A DNA stretch of 64,000 bases from Pampus argenteus (taxonomy: Eukaryota; Chordata; Actinopteri; Scombriformes; Stromateidae), in the NCBI GenBank assembly GCA_036937835.1, contig CM072881.1, positions 4,503,501 through 4,567,500 on the forward strand, read 5' to 3'. Of the stretch, positions 13,078 through 27,200 are shown in pieces (the stretch's first letter is position 1; every line of letters begins with the position of its first letter). Position numbers and translations under genes: made by a program. The notes below the pieces were generated by a model. The model was not told the DNA's origin, searched no databases, and saw nothing but the letters and a program-made list of their open reading frames with translations.

Positions 13078-16000
13078 ATATATTCCAGGTTGGGTCTCTA
13101 TCGTTGCAGGAGCACATTCACACACAGGAGGCAGGGATGAGGGAGAGAGAAGAGCTGAGGAGAGCCATAGAGCAGAGTGACCGACTCCTCTCAAAGGTCC
13201 GCGAGCTAGAGGAGCAGAACACCCAGCTTAACAAGGAAAAGAATGAGGTGGCCACTAAATACCGAGCTGTAAGTCTGCTGCTCTGCTCTGCTCTGCTCTG
13301 CTGCATCTCCCTCTTTGCTTCTCCTTCTCTCTTTTATTTTTCCCCTTAAAAAAAAAAAAATGAGTCGTTCCTCTTTTGTTTCACTAACTTGTTACTTTAG
13401 AACTCGACATGATTTGTGATCAGGTCTGAATTTCTGCTCGATAAGGGATTTTAAACGTGGTCATTATACCAACCGTGGGTGGATGAAATTAAGTGGATAA
13501 TGATACCCTAGGAGAGGGGAAGAGAGATGCAGCCACTGTGGCACTCGCTGTGTTGGAGCTTGTTTTCATGCCTCCGTTCTTCCTTTCTTCCTTCCTTTCT
13601 GTCGTTGTCGGTTTTTACTGCTGCGTTAACCATTTTCCAGCTGATCATTTTTATTGAGAGAATAAGTAGCAGAGTGTGTTTTTCCTCAGTCTGCTGTCGT
13701 ACAGTAGTGCTGTGAGGCACCATGCTGTTTCCTGGCCAGAGGCTTACTTTATGACTGACTGCTTTACTGTGAGGACTGTTTGAGTGGCTGATGCCCTCCT
13801 GTTGGGATTAAGTGTTCAGTCAGCCACTGACATTGGAGAACAACTGCAAATCTTATTACAAAAAAAATATATTATAATGAGAAATTAAAGGTGCACTTGC
13901 TCAACAATCAATGAAAAAATCTAATGAATATGTGTATTGTGAAAGGAGTTGCTCATATTGAGCGAATCGTGGAGAAATATCACCCAACCTCATCTCTACA
14001 GAGCTTTTTTCAGCTCAGTGTTTTGGTTTTACAGCCTGAGACTCTCACTGCTCTCATCAAAATCGTTTCACGTCACAGCGGGAAGCTATTCTAAAAGTTC
14101 TTCAGCCCGCCACTGAATAGCAGACAGACAAAGTTAACGCCTAACCTAACATAGCTGAGCATTTAACAGCTGAAGAATCAGATGAACCATAAAAATGTGA
14201 ATATTGCTTACTAGTGCTAATATTGCTCCATATTCCACAGATTGTTTGCCACAATAAACATATAAAGTGCTAATATGTTTTCAGCTTTTTCCCACTGACC
14301 CCAAAAACCCACAAAGTAGTGTTTTACTGCTGCTTATGAGTTGTTTAGATAATGTTTGCCAATAAACTATGTATAGCAGAGAAAAGCATTCGAACCTTTG
14401 CTAAATGGAACCAGGTAGACTCCTTTTATTTGTCCCTTGGAAGTAAAGAATTAAAACTCAGGAAATGAATATTTTAAATGGCAGTGAGTGAGTGCTTCAT
14501 TCAGACAGATATGTAGATATGGTAATCTGTGGTATAGCACAGACCAAGCAGGTTAGTGAGCACTAGTGAGCTACGATCAGTTTACTGACGTCATGCTACC
14601 GTATGATTTCTGAATTCTGAACAGTTTTCAATCCGTAACGTCTTCGGTCGCATATGTGTGGTGTGGCTGGATGAGAGTGAAGCTCTCCTGAGGCAGGAGG
14701 ATTTAGTGTGAAAATGTGGAAGTGGCACTGCTGTTGCCAGTGTTTGTGGAAAACGCTCCGGGGCTGTCCACAGAATTCGATCGTTACTGTTGCCGAGCGC
14801 CTCTGCGGACTCTTCAGACGGCTTCGACGGAACACATCGTAAACCCGCCTTGAAGGGTTGGACCGCAGTTCTCGGAGTGGCTTTTTGTTTTTTTTTACTG
14901 CCATCTGGATATGACAAACTACTGTGTCACTGTTGATCTTTGACTGCACATGCCTTTGAATACTGTAACCTTTAGCAGGTATCATCTACAGTCTGACAAA
15001 ATCATTACGGTAGTGAATTAAGGAATAATCGAAACATCCGTAACAAAAGTTGTCATCGCAAGCTCAGTCGGGGTCACATGTTTTTGGTTTTATTTTTCCT
15101 CTACAGTACTCAATCTTCTAAATATTTTTTAAGTCACCCTTTTACAGACAAAACTAACTTTTTTTTTATTGATATCTCCAGGTGTGCTCTGGCTCCGACT
15201 GCGTCTGCTCTTCACCACTAAGATTAGCCGACCGTAAATAATGACGTTAATCTGTGGAGGAGACAGATCAGACAGCATAATTCATACCTTGGAGCCCTTC
15301 TGATTTTGACTGCAGTGGGAAATGTGACCCCTTGTCAGAGCTATTTAGTGCCGCTGCTGCTGCCTGTAGGAAACCTTCCCGTTTTCCGGGGGAAGTTTGT
15401 CCCTCTCCTCATTATACCTTCGTTTGGTTAAGATGGAGGAACACCTCAAACACCTTTCATCAGGGGTATGATGAATTCCTGCTTCTTAATCAACCTGAAG
15501 GAACAACTACACAGGCTAACAGACTAACTGAAGTACTTTTTACATTTATGAAAAGGAAGTGGATGGTTTTGGAGGATTGATATTCTCAGTCTTTGATTGA
15601 TATTAAGCTACAGTGATCCAATAAAGACTATGAATCACTATGGATTTACTTGTATGTATTTTGTTATATAGGCCCGCGCGCGTCTGATTCACTGGAAGAT
15701 CTTTATGAGTCTAATTTGATAATATCAGAAGAATAGGTTTACAATTAGCATGACGTAACAAGAGTCTACAGCCGTTGCTAGCAACACTGTAAGGCTATAC
15801 CTACGCGCAGTTGTGCTAACTAGCTAGCATGGCAAAATGCTCACAATGACAATGCTAACACTCACACTTAGAAGGTATAATGTTTATGTTCGACACCTTA
15901 GTTTAGAGTGTTAGCATGCTAACATTTGCTAAACTTTCAACGGTAGTGCTGAAAGAAATATTGAGTATTACAGTCTGCCAGACCATCATCACCATCCCTA

Positions 16001-19000
16001 GAGCCACGCTGCTAGCATGGCTTAAAGTGGCATTAACAGAAAACCCATCATCACTAGAAACAGGAAAAAAGATGTGACAGTACTCACGCTGTAATTGAAA
16101 ACACATATCTAGGGAATAGTGCAAGACTGCAGATACAACCCACACACAATAAAAACTAAAAGTGGTAATTATTTAAATGTGGGATTACCACCCTAAGATG
16201 GTGGTGAAGACAAAAGGGGTTTAGTTTTTTTTTTGCTTCTATTGTTTCAAATATTTGGTACAAATGGATATAAACTGAGAAAAGTCCACTGTTAACCCCT
16301 CAATTACTGCTAATGGGAAATAAATGTGGCACGTCCCTGCAGAGTTATCCAGCCTACCCAAGTTCTGCATGTGGAAAACATTTCTCTCTGGACTGGCTAT
16401 GAAGTTTCTGGGGCTCAAGGCAAACCGGGACAAATGAATGAGGGTGGAGAGGGGAGGAGAAAGAAGGGTGAAGAGAGGCAAGAGAATGAAAGAATGACTT
16501 GATGATGTTCAAGGGAAAGGAAGTAAATGAATATATGAACAAACTGGAGAAGACAAATAAACTTTGTGGTTAATTTCGGGGTGAAAGCCTGCATAGGTGG
16601 TGTAATAAGGTGGTACTGAAGACAATGACTAAGGTTTCAGTTCTCAAACCTTGTATCCTCTTATGTGCTCTGCTTTTAGTTTTAGTAAAAAAGCTTTTTT
16701 AGGTGAGTAAAACCCCAGATTGTGCATTGTTAGGTGTTTCATTTTTATTTTTTTCCATATTATCTCGAGTATTGTATGTATTGCCATGAAGGGATAAATC
16801 CTAATGAATTTGGAGTCCCTCTGAACTTTTCTCTGGTGTATTGACATGTTTGGTTTTGAGTGTAATGACTTTACAATTATTGGATGGATTGCCATTAAAA
16901 TTGGCACATATTAAGGGTTCCCAGTTGATAAACGACTTTGTTGATCCTGAATTAAATTTGCACCACCTGCATGTTTTTTCATTTACGTAGTGAAATGTAT
17001 CAAATATTATTGGATACAGATGTTCATACTCCCAAGAGGATGAATGCAACAACTAGGGCCAGTGGTGGGTTATGGTATACAGTAGGCAACCAAGGCGTTT
17101 GCATAGGAGGAGCATGGAGAAGGGGGGGAAAAGTGCTTAGCGCCTCCCTCACACCACTTCTTCACAGAGTCATTATCTGCACCCCCCTCCTTTTTTTTTT
17201 AAAGGAAGGGTTCACAATTCTTCAAGTCCGCCTTAAAACAATAGTCATGTGCCAAAACTAACATTGAAATAAGATATTTCCCTACCCTAATCATTGCTGT
17301 TCATACTGGCCGTCAAAAGATCCTTTCATAATCCATTTACAATATAAATGATTGGGGTCAAAATCCACAGTCCTCCTCCTGTGCAAAAAATATATATCTA
17401 AATGTGTATCTGAAGCTAATATGAAGCTTCAGGCGTCCAAAATGAATCACATCGAGTAGATACCTGTCAACGTTACAGTCTGTTTAGTGCCAGAGTTCCT
17501 CTTTGTTACTATACATCCACCACAGCTCAACAGGGAAACAGAGGAAGTATGATGCTAAGAGGAAAACCTCTTTCAGTGTTTATATGGACGCCTGACTGTT
17601 GTCTTAAGACACACTTGAAAAATTGTGAACCTATCCTTTAATTGTAATAACTTGCACAATATGTTATATACATATTGTTTTATGACCAAATACCTGCCAA
17701 ACATTTCATCTGTACTTTAGTGCTAGTTTGCTGGTGAGCATGCAGCATTGTTTATTGTTTAGCATGTTAGTGTGCCTCGCACATCCACTGGCTCAGCTGT
17801 TGACTCGGTCTTGTTTTTTTTTTTTATGAGACTCAATGATAACTATCTTTGGTTAAAAGCATCTGGCAGCTTAACCCGCAACCACCTCTTTCCTCGGGTG
17901 TTATCACTCATCTTGCTTTTAGGATGTTAAAATGCAGCTGACTATTAAATGCCAGACACTGAGAATATGGATTGCATTTGGCAAGAAGCATACAAAAAAA
18001 AAAAAGTCAAAGATCACCTATGTACCCAGAGGGCTTTCCTGTAACACTTTCATCCCCAGTAACCGTGTCCTTACATTACCTGATAACTGTAATCAGTATC
18101 AACTGCAATTCGGATCTCTTGATGAACGAATGAATGAATGAATGAAACTCAAGAATAGCAGAGTAAACAGGAAATTCTTTGTTCCGGGCCTTTGGAAAAA
18201 AAAGCCTGAGTTCGTACAATAATGAAAATTTGATATGTATCAGAGTTATTCGTGTATCTGATTCGTTGTCAGATATGAGAGTGTTGGTGTTGGACACGGG
18301 TGGTGTCTGGAGATGCAGCTGTGGAGCTCAGTGTCTCATGTGGGAGTAACATGAACAGATCTCTCTGTGCTGCCTCCCCGCACAAGAACCCAGACCGCAT
18401 TGTTAAAATAAAACAATCTGAATTCTCAGAAATCCTGAGTTTACATGTGTGTTTCTTTTGGTGTCTGGATGTTATCCACAGCTCAGTGGCATTGACAGAG
18501 TGCTTATCCTTCCTCATATAACTATATCCACTTTGAGGCCGTTTTAGATTCCTGCTTTATGTAAGTTAGAGAGGTCATGTGTGGTCACGTTTCCACAATC
18601 TGGGACTGAATCATATTGTTACAGACCGTGGTACAATAAATATGCAGGAATTTGTTTGGATTATATTAGTATTATTATCATACAAAACCTACTGTCCACA
18701 AAACCTCGCCACATATCTCCATTCAGAAATGTTTCTATTTTAACAATAGTAAGAATATGTGTGTACGTACGGAGTGTAACGGTACACTCACCCGTGGATT
18801 GCCTCTTATGTTACCTACTGCATTTATTTTCCACACACAAAAAACCACACACACATACACACAAAAAAAAGATATCTCCACTCATATTTCACTTACTAAA
18901 TTTTTCCTGAGCTTTCAACTGCATGTCACAGCAAAGCCGTACTTTGGTAAAGATAAACCACTAAGTACATTTACTGTACTTACTGATATAACAGGTGGTC

Positions 19001-21246
19001 ATATGCACGAGGTCAACTGTAAATAGGTGGACTGTAGTTGGTTTGTAATTGGTTAAGAATGGTCTCCTTGATGATGAAGACCATGTGATGTGGTCAAAAG
19101 ATGTGGGAAAAAGACTCGAGCCAAGCTTGTTTTGTCACCTGCTGTTTTCACAGTCAACCTTTCTTGCAGTAACCAATCACGTTACTGCATTTTTTCATCT
19201 AAAGTTGTAGTTTTTTTTTGTTTTTTTTTGCATGTTCTAGTGTTAAAAGTGCCAGTTGATTACGAATGTTTCAACCAGGCATGTATATTTAGTCTGTTTT
19301 TCTTTCCATAGTAGTTTCCACTGGGATTATTGAAGTTCACCATCTTAATCATGAACATCTGCGACCCTGCTTGATGTTGACTCTAGATAGTGAAATGGTC
19401 TCTAAAGGGGAAAGGAGCCCGGTGGCTTCATTCAAGAAAAACTTCCACACATCTATGCAGGCACAATATGCCTCGTTGTTCTCGCTATGATGAATGCTGC
19501 AGCATTATAGGGGACCATGTGGGCGTGGACGCACAAGACATTAATGTCAATTATAATCTAGACTGAGAGCACAAAAGACATTTTTGACTCTGGAATCCTG
19601 CCGTCGTTTTCTTGTCTTACTGTGGTGTGGTGTTTGATGATGTAGCTGAGGGCTGGGTTTCTAAGGCAGAACAGCAGAACGTTAGAGGGCTTTTCTCCTG
19701 ACCTGACATCCTACACCAACCACCATCCCTGTGGGACACCCTCGGATCCCCTGAGACTGCGGAGAGGCACCTGTTTCTGGGGGAGGAGACTACAGCAGGG
19801 AAAAAGGAGACGGGAGAAGTGGTCGTTGCGGTAAATCACAAAGTGGGCCGAGCACTGGTTACCTGCACTGGGTTACTAACAGCAGCAGGCTGTGGGCAGG
19901 CTGGAAGAATGTACAGAGGAATGTTTGGATTTCAGTAGCGTATACCAGCACACCTTACAACAAAACGGAGATGCTTGGTTGACTGAGAGGAGAGAGACAG
20001 AGCAACAGAGAGAGAGGGGGGAAAACCCAAGGCTCACAAACATGGTTTAAAAGAAAGAGAGAGGTTGGCAGTTTAAGTGAGGAAGGCAAAAAAAAAAAAA
20101 AGGATCTGCCGGAAGAGTACATATTGGAGCACCGTCCGTGAGTGAATTACTACATGCTGAAACCCACCTGGAACAAGAACAGCTGTACGGCAAGCAAAAG
20201 AAGAGAGAAAGAAGTGATTAGACCTCTTCGCAGTAGCACGGAAAATACTATCAGAACAAAGGCAGGCAAGTTGCTGCACTGTCATACAGGTGAAGTGTGT
20301 AAAGGAAGCTTACAGATAAGTAGAGGATGTCTGTAAGGCACCGTCACCGTTGCCACTCCCTCTCTGATGACTCCGAGGAGGCCAATGGGAACCATGGAGA
20401 TCCTGGACCAGAACCAGAACCTGAAGAACTGGATTGGGATAGCTATAGCACCACACTGGAGCACAGATTAGCAGCTGTGGGTAAATCTTGATGGTTTGCA
20501 GGCCTACATAACTGTTTCTTTTCTTTTTTTTCTTTTTTTTAAAAAGGTCTATTTATGGAGACATGAGCGTGACTGTTAGCTAAATGTCAATGTTTAAAAT
20601 ATGAATAGGAAGAACTGTTTGTTTTACTACTTTATGCTATAAAACCAGAAGGTAGCTAAAAAAAATATAGCTAATTGTAAGCTAATTTGACAATTAGCAT
20701 TACCGTGCTAATTAGCCAGCTAAACCTAGAAAAATTCAACCTAACAGTCACATCTACATTCCTGCTCGTGCTTTGTTATATTTTCCTTTTATCTTTATTA
20801 TAATTTTATTTTTTTAATTTTAATTTGGTTACTACACCATAAATACATAATGTCAAGCCATATAGTGATAAGTCACTTGTCTGCTAACCCTAGCATACTC
20901 CAAGTAAAGGAACTTCTGCTAAACAATGAAAACATCAGGCAAAATAAATAAATAAATACAAATATTGAACAGGTCTTTGTTGAAAGTGCTAAAATATATC
21001 TTTACAATTATTATACTTGGAGTTTTTTCACCATTTGATTTGATCTTTATGTATGTGTTGGTGTTTTGACACCAACATTAGGCAATGCTAATGCTAAGGG
21101 AGTAGTTTTATTATTTTACCCTATGAGATCTGATCCAAGGCTTATCCTATCATTATCTTTTTTTTTTTTTTTTTTTTTGTCGATTTTCTGCTTCAAGAGC
21201 AGCACTATTTCCTGCAAGGTGTTTGTATAACACCAACCTGTGTGCA

Positions 21247-21282
<36 letters not shown>

Positions 21283-24200
21283 AAAGAGAGAGAGAGAGAG
21301 ATGCATGTGCAAGGATCATATGTGCAGACACTTGCTTTGTGTGTACATGTCCTTTGTGTGTTGAAGCAGTAATAGATCTTGCCTTGTCGTACCTGCTCAC
21401 ACCTGTGCAGTCAATGCATGAAAGGTGCGAACATCTTTGCACGGGGAACAAAATGATTTGAGGACAGTCAGAACCGGCAGGGAGAGAGTGCAAACCGAGT
21501 ACTTTTATGGAAATAAATGCAGATGGAAATGTGGTCGCCTGATCATTTCACAAATGCCCAGATTTTTTGGTATGCTATTCGCTTGTTCCAAATGCCTTAC
21601 CCATGATGCCTAATCCAAAAGAAAGTAACAGTACCCAAAGCGGGCTCTAATAATCAGATCTCTTCACTCCTGTTATGGATAGCTGTTGACTAAGAGATCT
21701 GGTGTTTGGTAGAACTAGCTTATCAAGTCAGCACTGGGCGTCACTGTGTTGCCTTTTCAGCTGTACTATATTAAGGAAAGAACAGACTAACAAAGACACA
21801 GTTTCTTCTGACTGGAGGGAAGGAAGTTGCATTTTATGGCATAATCTGCGGTAAGATCCTCTATGAACTAATAGCCTATTATTTTTTATTCATTTAATCC
21901 CTTCCAATTTATCTTTTAATACTTTAGCCTTTTGCTAATTCTCTCAGTTTTGAATGCCGTTGGAGCTCATTCCTTTACTGTCTTTTAACTTATTTAACTA
22001 GTTAACCTTCTTACCAAAATTACAGTATATTTGAAGTATGGCATGTTAAAATAAAATATCTCTGTTGCATTATGTGATTGCATAAAGCAAATTAAAGTCA
22101 TTTAAATGTAATGCAACATCAATACATGATTGTTATATTAATTATAATTGTAGTGCTTTAAAAAGCATGTTACTCATTAATCATACATTTGTATTATTAT
22201 TGTATTATTATTATAATTAGTGCATAATAAAAATAGGTTTATCTTATCACCTTAGTAGTGATAATCTGAATAAAATCTGATAAATCTAGACATGGCAGGA
22301 GGTATACCAGGGTCCGTGGAACATAAAGTTATACAAAGTTAAATACAGCAGTAAAACTTGATGAAGAAAAATAAAGGAGTATTCCAGCAAAAAAAAAAGA
22401 AAATTGCAAATTTTGGAAGAAAGAAAATATTGCATGTGACAGTTATCAAACTCTATCTGTGTTTGCAAACCTCCAGGAGCAAGAGAGCGCCCAGGCATCA
22501 GAGCAGCGCTGCATCCAGCTGGAGAAGGCCCGGCGTGAGCTGGAACGGCAGCTATCAGGCCTGTCAGAGCGTCTGGAGGAGGAGGAAGCCTGCTCAACCC
22601 AACTAGCTCTCCACAGGGACAGGCTGGAGACCGAGTGCAGCGACCTCAGACGAGACGTGGACGAACTGGAGGGCGTCCTCGCTGCAGCCGAACGGGATAA
22701 GCAGGTAGAGCATTGTGTGATCTTCATCACAGTATGGCCAGAAATGATGGATGGTCGCTACACTTATGGCACAGGCAGAGTACATTTAATAACACAAAGC
22801 AGGTTTAGCCTTTATTTAGGATGCTGATAGTCAACTACCAGATGTTAAAAATACCAGAATGTCAACATAGTTAGAGAAGAATTAAACTATACTATATATA
22901 TAAACTATATTGATGACTTCAGCTTCCATGGTGCATTTCCCCTTTTTTTCCAACTGTCCCACATAACACATGGTTATGCTTTTTAACATGTGACACATGG
23001 GATATATTTTAATTCTGCTCGGAAAGTGGAAGCACGTTCTGAATAAAAACTGGTCAGACTAGCTTGCTAACGTTGGCACTGATGCCCACTGGAAGTTATT
23101 TTTTATTTACTTGCACAACAAGCCATGCAAATATGCTCCCTGGTGAACACTAACGTAGAGGGTGCTGTCACTTCTTTAGATAGATAGTACAATTATGACC
23201 AAATTACCACACAACAAAAACAATTGCATATTTGGTCCTTTTGTATAGACTTTGTAGCCCTAACACTGGCCATGGCTTTGCATCATTGAGTGCATCTTTT
23301 TACTCAATCGTTGTCGAACAGATGTGTTTCACTTTAACCTACTTCTGTGATATACATTTCAGGTCACATCTAAAGGCTTTCCTACTGATTTCCGCTTGAA
23401 TTCTTGACAGAGAAAACTGTTTTTCTCTGTGCTGTAATGAAGAGATGTCTCCCCAGTGTAGACACTAACAAGCAACGGCTACTCTGACATCTCCATTACA
23501 GCCCCTCGCCCTAACCCCTTTATCTATTCCACTGGGGTGTATTAAAGGATTAAGATGCTATCTTTGTTAAAGAATGCTACAAGAATGTACTGTACTTACA
23601 TCAGTGCATAGAAAGAGAGCGGAGCGGGATGGTGCATCTACATATTTACCCTGGTTAATTTGATCTGATATAAGAGCTTGATTTTTGGAGACACATCCTC
23701 AAGCTATTATGAGGGTTTCCTTGTCTAATCTGCCTCCTGTGTGGTAAAGATAATGCAAGAGAGAACTATGAAAGGACTCCAGCGCAGTGAATGCAACAAG
23801 ACCAGGCTCGTTTTATAGCAGAGTTGACATAGGGCTTTGTCTAATGTTTGTGGTATGTTGTGACAGTTATTATGAGCGAACGTGATGTGTTTCATTTAAA
23901 GGAGCAAAAAGTTTTGAGCAGAGTTCAATCATCTGTCGGTTCTGATATGTAAGCACATAACAGATATATGAGATATGAGATATATCCCTTTGTGAAAAAC
24001 AGGCATGCAAAGTGACACCATCATATGTCTGCTGGTCTGCTGGTTCACATTTACAGTCCAACGCACGGACAGATTCTGCACTTCCACTCTGGTCTCATTA
24101 GGGTTTTCCGTGTCTTCAGTAGGATCCCGGAATCCACACGCGAAATCCGAAAGCTTTTGATGTCCACAAGAAAGAGGCAAAATAATGACATCTGTTTCTG

Positions 24201-27200
24201 CCATGAAAGGAGTGAAAGTCAGTGTTCAGACTAAAAACTGCTGTTTTGCAAGACATCGTGGCCACTTGCCCAAAGAAGAAAACATTAATAAGTACAGAAA
24301 GGAGAGTTTTAGCAGGAGTAGATAGACGCAAAATCTATGCAGGAAAATGATACATGATGCATGATGTTTCTTTATGTTTGGGAATTCAGGACAACGCAGT
24401 GCCGACTTATTATTATTAATATTTCTTTTATTTTTCTGTCTGTAGTCATCAAACAGTGAGGTGAGGAGGCTGTCGGAGCAGCTTCTTCAGAAGGACGAGG
24501 CTCTGCAGAAGCTCCGCAAAGAGAAAGAACATCTGGTGGAGCTCAGCGAGGTGAGAGAGCACAGTGAGTGTTGTAAAGGGTCAGCTTAGAATCTGGCCAT
24601 ACAGGCTGCTGTGATGCAGTATTAAAGAGTCACTCCAGAAATTTAATATGGCACTTCCATACAGTCAGAGGGTTTTCTAGAGATAGCGTTGAAAAAAAAA
24701 AGAGTGGTCAAATACCGCAAACACACTGGATCCTACATTATCCATAATACAACCAGCATATTTGTATCCTAGCATTTGTCTTGCTCCTGTCCCCCATTGA
24801 TAAAACAGTCTTTATGTTATAACTTTGTAGTCCAAACTGAGATAACCCTGATATCTCAGGCTATGCTTGTACTCCCCATTATGATTAAACTCTAATCTTC
24901 TTGTGTGAAAATGGTAGAATTGAATTACAACAAGTTTGACAAAAACAGCTCGAGGTCTGTTTTTATTTTTCTCATTTTCTCGTTTTCCTTCTGGAGCTTT
25001 CAACCGTATCACGTGTCTTTATGTGTAAAAGGAGTTTGCTCTATGATCATGTTGACATACAAGCTCACTTTCACACTTTCTCCATCGACTTCTTATGGGC
25101 TCAAATTAGGATCAGTACTCAAAGTTCCCACATGGTGTTGATGTTGAAGTAACACTTTCATACGCAGATTAAAGCTGCGAGTACACATCAGTCTTGAGAC
25201 TCGAACGTGTGCCTTTGTGTGCATGTCACCGTTAGTATACAGTAATTTGTGCAAATATTTCATTTAGACTTTCATAATGTAACAAGCTCAAAATCTTACT
25301 GATCCATAATTGAGCACATAGTTAACAGATGAAGGCCATGGAAGCTCCGGGGAAAGCTGGGAGTGGACTTTGAGTTGAGATCGTCATGTCAAAGTGGTTC
25401 CAAATTCTTATATTTACACACATCCATCCATCTTTGTACAGCTGGCATCAGTCTGTGTACCGCAAAGTCATGTAAACGACACACATGCTTAGAGAATATG
25501 TCATGCTGTTTGGCTTTATTTGTAATCATTTATTAGTGTAATGGATAGCCTTGCTACATTTATCAGACCATAGAGCGATACCTCACTCGATGCTTCGACC
25601 CAAACATACGTTTAGGAAAACAGAACCATGTGGCCCGTGGACCTGCCAAAAGTGGCACTCGTGATAAACGTGCTCCCCGTCAGACACACTGTGCACTCTA
25701 CTTTAGAGCAGATGTTTTGAAATCAAAAGAAATTAACCCTCTACAACCTCGTCATACTCTCTGGCAGCTATGAGAAGTCCTGTTCACTAATTTCTCCCAG
25801 ATCCTTTGACCAACAGTAGCAGTCTGCATCGTTGTGTAATCTGTGGGAACAATTTGGCATCGGGCCTCATTATCGTCCTACTGTTTGTTGAACATGTCTC
25901 TTAGTATAGAATACAAAGAAAAGCTTGTGGGGGGAAAAAAACCCAAGAGAGATCGTCTTGGTAATCACAAGAGGACTCACAGCTGTTGCAGTGAGTTTAG
26001 GCACAGAGTCGCTGTTCCGAAAAACAGAGAGAAAACAACTGATCCGTCAGATCAAACTGGAGATGACTTTTGACATTTTCGTTGCAACCAAATAGCTCCT
26101 ATCTCTCCAAGTGCCAATGTGGCAGACAGATGGATGTGAGTCAATGTAATGGAGGATCTGTGATTTAGGGACACACGTGCAGCCCAGGCTTAGACATCTT
26201 GTTTCACCCCGGCAGCAGGCCATTGAAGACCTGCAGAGCGAAGAGGAGAAGGTCAACCTGCTGACCAAAGAGAAAACCAAGCTGCAGATGCAAGCTGAAG
26301 ATGTCAGTGCATATTTTCTTTATTTATTTTTCAGAAATATATTACGCAGTATGTCTTCTTTGTATTGTTTTTCCGCAATAATAACTGCCTACGCCACTTA
26401 TTAAGTGTCGTCAATTCAATTTAAAATCAACTTAATATCTATTATTATAAATGGATCAAAGTGTAGCATTCTGCTGCTAAAAGACAGATAGAACACTTAT
26501 TTAAAGCAGCCATATGTTTCTTTTTTTTGCCACTTGGGGGCAGTGACACAAGCTATTAACCCAACGTCAACATATTATCACTTTATAAAGTTGCTATACT
26601 GAACATGGTAGCAAATTGTTTCAGGCAGACATGAAGCAGACATTAACATTCATATTTTTCAAGGACAATCTAATGAATATAATACATGGTCAATATTAAA
26701 AAATATATATACATTGATTGCTGGCACAAATGATTTAGCTTTTGGCAAATATAGTTAATAGAGTATTGGTTCAAGTTTCGAAACATCGGAGCAACTGACC
26801 GCTGAATGATATAACATGGTAATCATTGTGTTTTATGTCTGAGCCTTTCCTGTGACGTTGCGTGTGTCCAGTTGGAGTACCATCTGGAGCAGGAGCGCCG
26901 TCAGCGCGGTGAGGTGGAGAAGAGCAGGAGGAAGCTGGAGGGTGACAGCAGATCCAATCAGGAGAGTCTGGGAGAGATGGAGAAGATGAGGAGCAGTCTG
27001 GAAGATCTCATCAAAAGGTTGAGATTTAATGTCAAAATCAACAATGTGTTAGTCAATGTTAGATCTTCTGTTGTTTCCAATTAAATGATAACACATTGGT
27101 TTTGTAAATAGTAGCATGTTATGTATTCATCATAAAGTGGTAAAGAAAAGGATTGGTTTAGTAACTAGTAGAAAAAAGCAACGTAAAGGAGCACGTACAT

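Larger units (their letters stand above)
4473..13109 (+). other. large intron / non-coding interval
   Basis: I see no coding exon between the candidate exon 1a and the first clear rod exon. The interval contains a Tc1-like remnant, a LINE remnant, a MITE-like segment and six microsatellites (4871-4899, 5641-5731, 6448-6471, 7743-7773, 9798-9842, 12824-12845). Confidence 0.6.
13269..22476 (+). other. intron with alternative first exon candidate
   Basis: Apart from the candidate exon at 20327 I see no coding exon. It holds a CTCTG pentamer tract (about 13277-13302), family B (about 13990-14240), family A copies (about 15800-15930 reverse, 16770-16960, 17690-17775), a fish-type dispersed repeat (17330-17640) and a T-run plus (TG)n(AG)n at 21158-21300. 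Two overlapping minus-strand open frames at 14591-14985 match nothing I recognise. Confidence 0.55.

Noticed and set aside
12893..13180. Plus frame of 95 codons overlapping exon A
   Set aside because: Out of frame with the rod and passes through the TG tract. The exon A frame is supported by family alignment and phase.
22446..22730. Minus-strand Ser-rich frames opposite the rod exons (also 48837-49155, 50524-50757, 51797-52115, 52152-52340, 53002-53363)
   Set aside because: Antisense of Glu/Lys/Leu-rich coiled coil always reads Ser/Leu-rich. The plus-strand exons explain them.
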